26,328 bases of DNA from a virus: the IMG/VR virus record IMGVR_UViG_3300042465_004276, positions 1-26,328 of that record, one strand, 5' to 3'. The notes below the pieces were generated by a model, which searched no databases, had not been told where the DNA came from, and worked only from the letters and a program-made list of their open reading frames with translations. Below, piece after piece: positions 20,388 to 26,328 of this stretch. The position numbers were made by a program, and so were the translations under genes. Each line of letters begins with the position of its first letter. Positions within the stretch are counted from its first letter, which is position 1.

Positions 20388-21359
20388 TTAACCCCTTGTG
20401 CGGCGATCAAGTTCCTTGACAGCCTCAACCAGCAAACCCGTTACTTCTGGATAATTAACCATCTTCATTCCGTTATCCGCTTTGGCTACCGCGTGCGGCA
20501 TAACGCGCTCAACGTCTTGCGCCATCACGCCACCGGTTGGCATATTCGAACCCTTGTATTCGTACTCGTAACCACTGAGTTCGCCAAGCGATGCAAGTGG
20601 TGACTTCATTTTGGCGATGTTTTCCTTCATGCGCTTATCCGAGGGAAACAGATAAGCAAGCGCCGCAGCATTGCTCAATACTTGCCCAAACTGTTGCGCG
20701 CCAGAAAGGTTTTGCGTGGTCTGTTGCGTACCACCTGATGGTATTTGCGTAAAACCTTGTTGAAGGATCTGCAACTGCTGCAACGGGTAATTTTGTTGGC
20801 GCATGAAATCTTGGTACGCCAAATCCAAATTGGCTTGATTCATGGCTTGTTGCTGTGCGCCAACACCTTGTAATCCTGCTGCGGCTTGTTGGCGTAAACC
20901 AATGTCTTGCGCACCGAGCGCAGCGGCCTGTCCAAACCCTTGCTGCGCAAGTTGTGCCGCGGCCTGCGCGCCTGTTTGCAATGCGGCTTGCTGTTGCAGT
21001 GCTTCCTGCACTGCTTGGCGAGTTCCGCCATACGCGCCAGCCTTTGCCGCGGCAGCGCGTGACTGTTGTTGTTGCATCAGTCGTTGCGTTTCAATGTTGC
21101 CGAGCGTGTTTTGGATAACTTGCTGGTTATAAGGATTGTAAAAGTTAGCCATGGATTCGCCAAGACTTAATGGCGATTCTCTTATGGCGGCCATTGCTTC
21201 TTGTTGCGGTTGCGTGAATCCCGCGATCCGTGGCCCGCCATAGGCTTGATAAGGTTGCTGCGCCACCTGCTGCGCAAACGCATAGTTTTGCAGCGCAGCT
21301 TGCTTAAACTCTGGATCGGGTGTGTATGTTGACGAACTTCCGCCGCCGCCTTTACTCAT
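20388..21359 (-). CDS. Gln/Ala-rich virion protein with C-terminal S74 chaperone domain
   Basis: A 323-residue protein. Residues 1-15 are a Gly/Ser-rich head (MSKGGGGSSSTYTP). Residues about 20-205 are an extremely Gln/Ala-rich helical shaft. From 240 on comes an intramolecular chaperone auto-processing domain (Peptidase_S74): SDKRMKENI, YEYEYKG, GVMAQDVERVMPHAV, NYPEVTGLLVEAVKEL. The serine at 240 and lysine at 245 match the Ser-Lys dyad used for self-cleavage in endosialidase tailspikes, so cleavage before S240 is predicted. Such domains trimerise fibres and spikes; here it caps a helical shaft. The start is set by ATGA overlap. Exact role in the virion is uncertain. Confidence 0.78.
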   Translation of the reverse strand: MSKGGGGSSSTYTPDPEFKQAALQNYAFAQQVAQQPYQAYGGPRIAGFTQPQQEAMAAIRESPLSLGESMANFYNPYNQQVIQNTLGNIETQRLMQQQQSRAAAAKAGAYGGTRQAVQEALQQQAALQTGAQAAAQLAQQGFGQAAALGAQDIGLRQQAAAGLQGVGAQQQAMNQANLDLAYQDFMRQQNYPLQQLQILQQGFTQIPSGGTQQTTQNLSGAQQFGQVLSNAAALAYLFPSDKRMKENIAKMKSPLASLGELSGYEYEYKGSNMPTGGVMAQDVERVMPHAVAKADNGMKMVNYPEVTGLLVEAVKELDRRTRG

Positions 21360-21736
21360 GGTGATAACTCCTTGGACATGACAGTCCACTTTTCTTGATA
21401 ACCTTCATCCGCCAGAAACGATTTGATCCATCCGCGCCGACCCGCTAGCGTGACGCGATTACATCCTATGGATAGCGCCCACTTCTCAATAACGGGGCGC
21501 ATTGCGGCGAGTTCTTCGATGTTTCCGCCAGCAAGGAAGTAGTGACATGCCTTGCTTCGCGGATAAACTTGAATCTCAGTAATGACAGCGGATTGCGAAC
21601 CGGGCCAAAACTGCATTTGCTTGTTTGTCACGGCCTTTGCAATATCTTCAATGGTATGCGTTTGTCCAGCGTGAAGCAATGCCGCCTCAAGGTAAGGCTT
21701 GCATCGCTCCCAGTGCTGAAGATCAAACTTTGTCAT
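21356..21736 (-). CDS. GNAT-like protein in the virion gene block, 126 aa
   Basis: A small alpha/beta protein with a GNAT-like closing half: AVITEIQVYPRSKACHYFL (strands 4-5 and the pyrophosphate-loop position), HELIX near IEELAAMRPVIEKWALSIG, then NRVTLAGRRGWIKSFLADEG and YQEKWTVMSKEL. The acetyl-CoA loop Q/R-x-x-G-x-G is not clear, so it may be a non-catalytic GNAT-fold protein, as found among some podovirus virion or internal proteins. Coupled by ATGA to both the DUF4214 gene upstream and the S74-domain gene downstream. Confidence 0.6.
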   Translation of the reverse strand: MTKFDLQHWERCKPYLEAALLHAGQTHTIEDIAKAVTNKQMQFWPGSQSAVITEIQVYPRSKACHYFLAGGNIEELAAMRPVIEKWALSIGCNRVTLAGRRGWIKSFLADEGYQEKWTVMSKELSP

Positions 21737-22905
21737 TGGATAGAAAACAAGCCGCCTGAATCTACGTTTTGTGGCGTGAAACTTGATAAAAGACCTTGGA
21801 CTGGTTCGCCACTACCTAACTGCCCAAGATAGTAGTTATATGGCTGCAAAGTCATATTCTGCGCGGCCTGGTTGTAGCTTGAAAATAGCTGCGCTTCGGG
21901 TGATGCGCTAATGGATTGGCGAATATCTGACAGCGGAACACCTTTGTTGTACTCGCCAAGCCAATAACCGTAATCGGCTTGCGTTGGCATCCTTCCAAGT
22001 GACATGCGGTAAGTGCGGTTTAGCAACGCTTCGGGTGATGTGCCAATAGATTCCTGAATCGCGCCAGCATCAACGCCTTTGGCGAGTTCACCGCCCCAGT
22101 AACTCAGATCGGCTTGCGTTGGTGCGCGTCCAAGCAGTGATTGATACCAGCCCGTTACTTGTTGATCGTAAGGATTGACAACGGGTTGCGTCGGAACATT
22201 CAAAAGGCTATCCGTTACCGACCCGCCGGGTAGTAAAGTGGAGCGATCATCAATGAAATTATCCTTGCCCATTTCGAGCAAACCCGTGTTGCCGCCAGCA
22301 CCTGGCGTTACCGTTCCAGGTGGATTTGGATTCGGCGTTAAGGTTGCAAGATCCGGTGGAATTGGTTTTTTATCAACGGGCGGTAAGTTTGAATCGCTTG
22401 GCTTTGGCTCGGCTGGCTCAACGGCTGGCCGCCACTTCTCACCGGATGGCAGTACATAGGGCGTTACTTTGCCCGTGTTGGTGAACAGTAAACCTTCAGG
22501 CCCGAAACCGTAACGGGTGTAATCGCCAGCGTATGGCGTATACGTTCGTTCCGCCAAACCTGTCTGGGTAATGCCTTGCGTTGTACGTTTAGCGCCTACT
22601 TGACGCGCTGCGTTAATGTCAATCTCTGGTTGCGCTGAACGCAGAAACTCGCTGCGCAGTTTCTCTGGGCTTGCTAATTCGTTTTGCGCCCAATCCCAGT
22701 ATGCTGTTTCATTGGGTTGCGGTGCGCGCCCCAAGACTGACGTGTAAAGCTCAGGTATCGCGTCACGCAAAAACGCGCTACGCAACTGTGCTGGCGTCCA
22801 CTTTTCGTTGTTGGCGGACATGAGCCACCAATTCACCTCATCGTCACGCGGCGCTCTGTTAAGCGCCTGCTGGTACAAAGCCTGTATGTCTTGTTTCGTT
22901 GCCAT
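21733..22905 (-). CDS. DUF4214-repeat virion protein, 390 aa
   Basis: Contains DUF4214 units: 7-48 (LYQQALNRAPRDDEVNWWL), 49-91 (LYTSVLGRAPQPNETAYW), 250-292 (WYQSLLGRAPTQADLSYW), 294-341 (TYRMSLGRMPTQADYGYWL), and a degenerate one to about 375. Each unit has the 'Y...LGR.P....YW' core. A Pro/Gly/Thr-rich linker (about 150-245) separates two pairs. DUF4214 occurs in secreted bacterial and phage structural proteins and is suspected to bind sugars or mediate contacts. It lies with virion genes, so a tail or fibre-associated role is likely. The repeats look like products of domain duplication. Confidence 0.75.
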   Translation of the reverse strand: MATKQDIQALYQQALNRAPRDDEVNWWLMSANNEKWTPAQLRSAFLRDAIPELYTSVLGRAPQPNETAYWDWAQNELASPEKLRSEFLRSAQPEIDINAARQVGAKRTTQGITQTGLAERTYTPYAGDYTRYGFGPEGLLFTNTGKVTPYVLPSGEKWRPAVEPAEPKPSDSNLPPVDKKPIPPDLATLTPNPNPPGTVTPGAGGNTGLLEMGKDNFIDDRSTLLPGGSVTDSLLNVPTQPVVNPYDQQVTGWYQSLLGRAPTQADLSYWGGELAKGVDAGAIQESIGTSPEALLNRTYRMSLGRMPTQADYGYWLGEYNKGVPLSDIRQSISASPEAQLFSSYNQAAQNMTLQPYNYYLGQLGSGEPVQGLLSSFTPQNVDSGGLFSIQ

Positions 22906-22913
22906 GTCTACCT

Positions 22914-23123
22914 CTAGATCGACGTTGCACTGATGACGCCAGAATTATTAACCGTGATGCTGTATCGCGTTCCGTTTGGCGAGCGAAGGATCAACCGCAT
23001 ACCCTCCACAAACTCAACGTCTTGCAGCTTTTTCAAGTTCAACGCATCGGCACTTTCCAAAGCGCGGTTGCGTTCACGCTCAAGCGGTTGCGAATAAGTA
23101 TTTGGCGGCGTCGGTAATCTCAT
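22914..23123 (-). CDS. Small conserved virion-associated protein, 69 aa
   Basis: Starts MRLPTPPNTYSQPLERERN, ATGA-coupled to the beta-propeller-like gene. A basic helix (ERERNRALESADALNLKK) is followed by a beta part (RLILRSPNGTRYSITVNNSG). This 'PTPPNTY...RERNR...SPNGTRY.I.V...G' plan is one I associate with small virion-block proteins of podoviruses; no function is assigned. It may be a minor tail protein or an assembly adaptor. Confidence 0.65.
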   Translation of the reverse strand: MRLPTPPNTYSQPLERERNRALESADALNLKKLQDVEFVEGMRLILRSPNGTRYSITVNNSGVISATSI

Positions 23124-24598
23124 CGCCCGCTACCTGGTACAGCGTCCAAGCGGATCGTGCCAACACGCCAATCAGCATCAGCATTACCAACCACGCGCAT
23201 TGCTACTTGGCGGCCTGTGAACCGTGCATTCGTGTACGGTTGCATGGTGTATGGGCCATAAGTTGTGCTTGATGATTCTGGCGTGGGTTTCGTGTAAAAC
23301 GTTAACTTCACTTGGCCTTGTGACTTTTCATCCGGCAATATTTGCCGCACTGCCATAAAGCGATCACCCGTTGACAGTTCAACCGGGCCTGATTCCGCGT
23401 AACGCGTGGACGTGATAGGGGTTCCGTTATCCGTCCATCCTGATTCATGTTCGTAAAGATAACCATCTGTTCCGACCGCCAACGGGTATTGGAAAACGCC
23501 CGCATCCGTCCAGCATGTTCGCGTTAATGCGCCAATTGACCAATGATTTTCGCGGTAATTCCAAATGACGTACCGATCAACCTCGTCTGATGACGCTGAA
23601 GGATAGAACCACCACACTTCGCCAAAAGCCGAGTTTTGCCCTGCATACACTTTGGCGGTTTGATCAAGGTTAATGTCCGTAAACACATAATCGCCAACCG
23701 AGCAAGATAACGGTTGAATCTGTCCGTTAAACAAGAAAAATGATTTGGCTGACATCCAAACCGCGCCACCTTCAATGACGGCGCACGCTTGCGGGCCCAC
23801 CATACCGCAAAACGAACCAACCTTTTCCTGACCATAAACCAATGGCGGCCCAAGATAGTTCATGACATGGGCATCGGTTTCCGTCAAAATTAAAATCTGT
23901 CCGCGCACACGTTTTGCCGCCAGGATGCGACCGTTAGTCTGTAACTCTAACGATCCCGCGGTATTCGTTCCTGATGGCGTCCAAACCGTGTTGTCCTCCT
24001 GATCCGACCATTGCACTAAACGCGGGTTACCGCCAGCGCCCAAAGCAAACAAATAACGCTCTGGTGTAACGATTAGTGCCGTGTTGTCGGTTGGCGCGTT
24101 TGTGATGACAGCGGCGTCCGACCCTGTGTTAAGCGCCCACTCGTAAAGTTTTCCATCTGAGTTGGCACACGCCACAAGGTTTTCGCCCCAGTTATCGAGC
24201 GACCAAGTTGTAGCATCAAGTTCCGCGCCAACAGATCGCTTGGTTCCCCAGGTTGACGCTCCGTAACTACCTGCGCCATAGCCGTAACCAGCAAATGATG
24301 AAGATCGCCCTACGGTATAACTGGATGGCGTTATATCGTAAAAGTTTCCGCCATTCCAAACATAAAGTTTGCTATGCGTGCCAATTGCAAGCCACTTATC
24401 GTAATCGTTGTCACGCCATGAAAACATGCCACGCGCTGAACCTGATAGCGTGTCAGTAGTAGCGCGCTGCCATCCACCAATCGGCCGCATGGTTCCTTCG
24501 TACCACCTAACAAGATTTGCGTCCCAATACCTACCCGCGGCCTGGTAATTGGTGCCATTCCTATATACGCCTGGTGGTATTTTTAGCGGTGCAAGCAT
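23120..24598 (-). CDS. Beta-propeller-like tail hub/stopper candidate (P22 gp10-like), 492 aa
   Basis: Begins MLAPLKIPPGVYRNGTNYQA and has the phrase LVRWYEGTMRPIGGW early. The body repeats a propeller-blade pattern: FSWRDNDYDKWLAIGTHSKL, LYVWNGGNFYDI, NWGENLVACANSDGKLYEW, GYLYEHESGW, RYVIWNYRENHWSI. Blades with W/Y and 'xLYxW' ends suggest a beta-propeller of about five to six blades. P22 gp10-type proteins close the portal after packaging, have a similar length and use such a fold, so I propose that role, with moderate confidence. It is followed by small virion genes and preceded by lysis genes. Confidence 0.6.
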   Translation of the reverse strand: MLAPLKIPPGVYRNGTNYQAAGRYWDANLVRWYEGTMRPIGGWQRATTDTLSGSARGMFSWRDNDYDKWLAIGTHSKLYVWNGGNFYDITPSSYTVGRSSSFAGYGYGAGSYGASTWGTKRSVGAELDATTWSLDNWGENLVACANSDGKLYEWALNTGSDAAVITNAPTDNTALIVTPERYLFALGAGGNPRLVQWSDQEDNTVWTPSGTNTAGSLELQTNGRILAAKRVRGQILILTETDAHVMNYLGPPLVYGQEKVGSFCGMVGPQACAVIEGGAVWMSAKSFFLFNGQIQPLSCSVGDYVFTDINLDQTAKVYAGQNSAFGEVWWFYPSASSDEVDRYVIWNYRENHWSIGALTRTCWTDAGVFQYPLAVGTDGYLYEHESGWTDNGTPITSTRYAESGPVELSTGDRFMAVRQILPDEKSQGQVKLTFYTKPTPESSSTTYGPYTMQPYTNARFTGRQVAMRVVGNADADWRVGTIRLDAVPGSGR

Positions 24599-24600
24599 GG

Positions 24601-25068
24601 TTATCTCATCATAAGTGCTTCAGCTTCACGCCTACGCGTTAAACCACGCATCACACGTCCGCGTGCCTTGTTCCACTTCACGCACTCTTCACGCGCACCT
24701 GCCCAGTCGCCTGAGTCAATGCGTCGCTTGAACGTTGAGATCCGATAGTTTCCTAGTCCGCAATTGTATGCCCACGACAGGACAGCTGCGAATCGGCGTG
24801 GCGCGGCGGAAACAAGCCTCGGTGATAGTTTGATAAGTCCTAATGCAAAGTGAATCAGGTGAGCCTCTAAGCGTTTCTCGCATTCCGCCATAGACCAAAC
24901 GGTTGTTGGCGTTACGTCCGGGCCTGTTGTCCCAAACCCTATCGTGTAAGGATCGCCATTGGAACCAGGATCGGGATAGGCGGCAACCATACCGTTTGGC
25001 AATACCTTAGCGCATCCCTCAAACGGAACCACCAATAAGTCTTTGGCGATCTTGATAGCCTCTTTCAT
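24601..25068 (-). CDS. Phage lysozyme (GH24 endolysin)
   Basis: A 155-residue muramidase that would cleave the MurNAc-GlcNAc bond of peptidoglycan. The catalytic triad is visible: FEG (E17), YPDPG (D33) and YTIGFGTTG (T42). The substrate groove follows with RRFAAVLSWAYNCGLGNY and STFKRRIDSGDW; the C-terminal GRVMRGLTRRREAE is the family's 'GL..RR..E' ending. No signal peptide, so it depends on the adjacent holin for release. The length is normal. The start overlaps the holin stop as ATGA. Confidence 0.93.
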   Translation of the reverse strand: MKEAIKIAKDLLVVPFEGCAKVLPNGMVAAYPDPGSNGDPYTIGFGTTGPDVTPTTVWSMAECEKRLEAHLIHFALGLIKLSPRLVSAAPRRFAAVLSWAYNCGLGNYRISTFKRRIDSGDWAGAREECVKWNKARGRVMRGLTRRREAEALMMR

Positions 25069-25550
25069 TGTTTCTGGTACTTCTCAATAGATCGGCCAAC
25101 AAACCAGAATGACACGCACATAGTGAAAAGGCCAAAGTCATCCGAGTCCCATGATTGGTTTAACACGTCCTGCCAACTTGCTTGCGATTCAAACGCTAGA
25201 TAGATGGCGGCAACCTTCACGGCTGCGTACATAAAGAAAAGCGACCATGTGATGCCTGGACGGACTAGCGCGGATATTGCCGCCACGAACCAACCAGCGG
25301 ATTTGGCGGTTTCGGCTTGCTCTTCAAATGCGGCCTTGATCGTATCGAGTTGCGCAATGGAATGGTCAACGTACTTCTCTTCCATCTTGAATTGGCCGCG
25401 CATCTTTTCCAGATCAGTTTGGAGTTGAAACATATTGAGTTCGTGCTGCCGCTCGTTCTTCTTATCCATGAACTTTAGTATCTCTGGCGCGAGCCTGAAT
25501 AGCCCACCAAAGATCGAACCCAAAAGCCCACCGGATAACAGGTCAAACAT
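25065..25550 (-). CDS. Three-TM holin (GTA_holin_3TM type)
   Basis: A 161-residue protein. The N-terminus MFDLLSGGLLGSIFGGLFRL is amphipathic or membrane-inserting. A coiled-coil stretch follows (MDKKNERQHELNMFQLQTDL to about 80), then helices WFVAAISALVRPGITWSLFF with YAAVKVAAIYLAF (about 86-119) and FGLFTMCVSFWFVGRS (about 139-153). The 'RPGITW' turn and the terminal 'FWFVGRSIEK' match the three-TM holin family known from gene transfer agents and many phages. It would open the inner membrane for the lysozyme encoded next, to which it is coupled. Confidence 0.82.
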   Translation of the reverse strand: MFDLLSGGLLGSIFGGLFRLAPEILKFMDKKNERQHELNMFQLQTDLEKMRGQFKMEEKYVDHSIAQLDTIKAAFEEQAETAKSAGWFVAAISALVRPGITWSLFFMYAAVKVAAIYLAFESQASWQDVLNQSWDSDDFGLFTMCVSFWFVGRSIEKYQKQ

Positions 25551-25551
25551 A

Positions 25552-25722
25552 TCAGTGCAACTTGAACGTTGTATTGATTAGCAACAGGATAATGGCTCCT
25601 GCGCTTGCGATAAGGATTTGCTCCAAACGCTTTAAGCGGGCGTTGATGCCCGCGTAACGTTCAGCGCACACTGCTTCATGCGTTGACAATTTAGCCTCCA
25701 CGTCTTTAGCGTTTGCTTCCAC
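25552..25722 (-). CDS. Small tail-anchored membrane protein, 56 aa, GTG start
   Basis: A 56-codon frame from GTG at 25722 to TGA at 25552, one base before the holin ATG. A GGAG ribosome-binding site lies about 8 bases before the GTG, which starts 3 bases after the previous stop. The N-terminal 35 residues are a charged helix (THEAVCAERYAGINARLKRL), then a single membrane helix QILIASAGAIILLLIN with a short basic end. The layout resembles XhlA-type haemolysin-like small membrane proteins of lysis cassettes. It may be an antiholin or a holin partner; no spanin lipobox is present. Confidence 0.75.
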   Translation of the reverse strand: MEANAKDVEAKLSTHEAVCAERYAGINARLKRLEQILIASAGAIILLLINTTFKLH

Positions 25723-25725
25723 GGT

Positions 25726-26016
25726 TTACGCTCCAAGCGAATCGCCGCCTATCGAATCAGCGGCAATGATTTCAACAGTTACAACCTCATCCACCGTTGT
25801 TGCATACTTACCCTCAACCCATGTCTTGTCAGAGTGGTTCCAGTTCCACTGGTAACCTGCCCTGTCTGCTGGCTTTGGTGGACGTACAACCCACTCATGC
25901 GACCACCAGATAACTTCCATACCTTCAGGGCAGTCCGGCGCATCAGGCACTTCAATCCAGCCCTCTGTACCGTCTGTGTGATGCTTGGGAATACTTCCGT
26001 TTTTACTGTAGAGCAT
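25726..26016 (-). CDS. Small tail-fibre-associated protein, 96 aa
   Basis: The start MLYSKNGSIPKHHTDG is preferred over a GTG four codons upstream because GTGAGG serves as ribosome-binding site. It is rich in Trp/Pro (EGWIEVPDAPDCPEGMEVIW; HEWVVRPPKPADRAGY; YQWNWNHSDKTWVEG) and ends with an acidic beta segment. Proteins of this style often follow a tail-fibre gene and can be assembly chaperones or small fibre subunits; here it follows the LamG-type gene. The role is inferred from position. Confidence 0.62.
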   Translation of the reverse strand: MLYSKNGSIPKHHTDGTEGWIEVPDAPDCPEGMEVIWWSHEWVVRPPKPADRAGYQWNWNHSDKTWVEGKYATTVDEVVTVEIIAADSIGGDSLGA

Positions 26017-26024
26017 GGTTGGCC

Positions 26025-26328
26025 TCACTGGACTGGGAAGGGTGCTGTTGGCGTGGTATAGGTGCTGCCTGTGTACCGAGCAAGACCTTTAGTAATTCTT
26101 ACGTCATCCATATAACCAGTGAAAGGATCTGCACCACTTGCGTTTGCTCCAACTGTAACGGCTGACGTTGAAGTTGATACTGAACCTGTAAATGTTGTTG
26201 TGTAAACACGAGATCCATTTAGATACAAACTTACTGTGTTGCTTTCACGAACCATCGCACAATGATTCCAATTATTAAGTTGTAAAGGTGACGTACTAAC
26301 ATAATCATTGAAAGAACCGTTATACAGA
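26025..26328 (-). CDS. C-terminal part of a LamG/concanavalin-fold tail protein (partial)
   Basis: The last 100 codons of a longer gene whose start lies beyond base 26328; the frame is open to the edge. Visible is a jelly-roll (LamG-like, Laminin_G_3 type) pattern: LQLNNWNHCAMVRESNTVSL, YLNGSRVYTTTF, AVTVGANASGADPFTGY and MDDVRITKGLARY, ending TYTTPTAPFPVQ. The 'W-H-x-A-x-V-R...LYLNG...DVRI.KG.ARY' signature is typical of carbohydrate-binding tips in tail fibres and tail proteins. It probably contacts the host surface. An internal ATG at 26255 is not a start. Confidence 0.8.
   Translation of the reverse strand, partial: LYNGSFNDYVSTSPLQLNNWNHCAMVRESNTVSLYLNGSRVYTTTFTGSVSTSTSAVTVGANASGADPFTGYMDDVRITKGLARYTGSTYTTPTAPFPVQ

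Noticed and set aside
25636-25653. GCGGGC/GCCCGC hairpin near the holin
   Set aside because: It lies within the small membrane protein gene, encodes part of AGINAR, and is not followed by a T-run on the minus strand, so it is not a terminator.
1-26328. tRNA genes, CRISPR arrays, insertion sequences or attachment sites
   Set aside because: I looked for cloverleaf-like T-loop motifs, regularly spaced repeats, transposase genes and integrase-adjacent direct repeats and saw none that I could support by eye.

Overview
The window is a continuous piece of a tailed double-stranded DNA phage (or prophage) genome. Every gene I can support lies on the minus strand, so transcription runs from position 26328 toward 1. 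Genes are packed tightly: most junctions are ATGA stop/start overlaps, and only two non-coding stretches exceed about 200 bases. I see no tRNA, rRNA, CRISPR array, IS element or integrase of the usual tyrosine type. Two predicted ejection (internal virion) proteins and a beta-propeller-like tail hub candidate, with no tape measure or sheath gene in view, suggest a short-tailed (podovirus) virion. The host is probably Gram-negative. The style of the small accessory proteins recalls phages of Betaproteobacteria, but that is only an impression.

Layout in the direction of transcription. (1) 26328-22914: the end of a LamG-type tail or fibre protein, a small protein, a GTG-started small membrane protein, a three-TM holin, a GH24 lysozyme, a beta-propeller-like virion protein and a small conserved protein. 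(2) 22905-16872: virion and ejection genes: a DUF4214-repeat protein, a GNAT-like protein, a Gln/Ala-rich protein with a C-terminal S74 chaperone domain, and two large ejection-protein candidates. The block ends at a strong intrinsic terminator at 16811-16838. (3) 16755-11925: a RuvC-like resolvase followed by a sugar and surface-modification island: NAD-dependent epimerase, sugar C-methyltransferase, GT-A and GT-B glycosyltransferases and small proteins. (4) 11879-9211: a GNAT acetyltransferase, an HNH endonuclease, two small membrane proteins and a run of five small genes that share a C-terminal module. (5) 9214-5170: a replication and recombination module: winged-helix protein, DUF2800 Cas4/RecB-like nuclease, SSB-like protein, a second terminator, and a Zn-finger/Toprim/RepA-type primase-helicase. 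(6) 5200-4990: an intergenic region full of GGACG repeats and nested inverted repeats, which is my best candidate for the replication origin. (7) 4923-1159: the packaging module: a conserved unknown, small terminase, a GC-rich structured non-coding region, a 27-residue membrane peptide, a serine recombinase, and large terminase. (8) 1145-1: small regulatory and unknown genes. Portal, scaffold and coat genes are not here. They probably lie past the left edge, which would fit a circularly permuted genome of roughly 40 kb (inference).

The parts most likely to reward follow-up are the serine recombinase plus micro-membrane peptide inserted between the terminase subunits beside a G-run, palindrome-rich non-coding block; the repeat-rich putative origin; the module-shuffled small gene family; and the sugar-methylation and glycosylation island carried by a phage.
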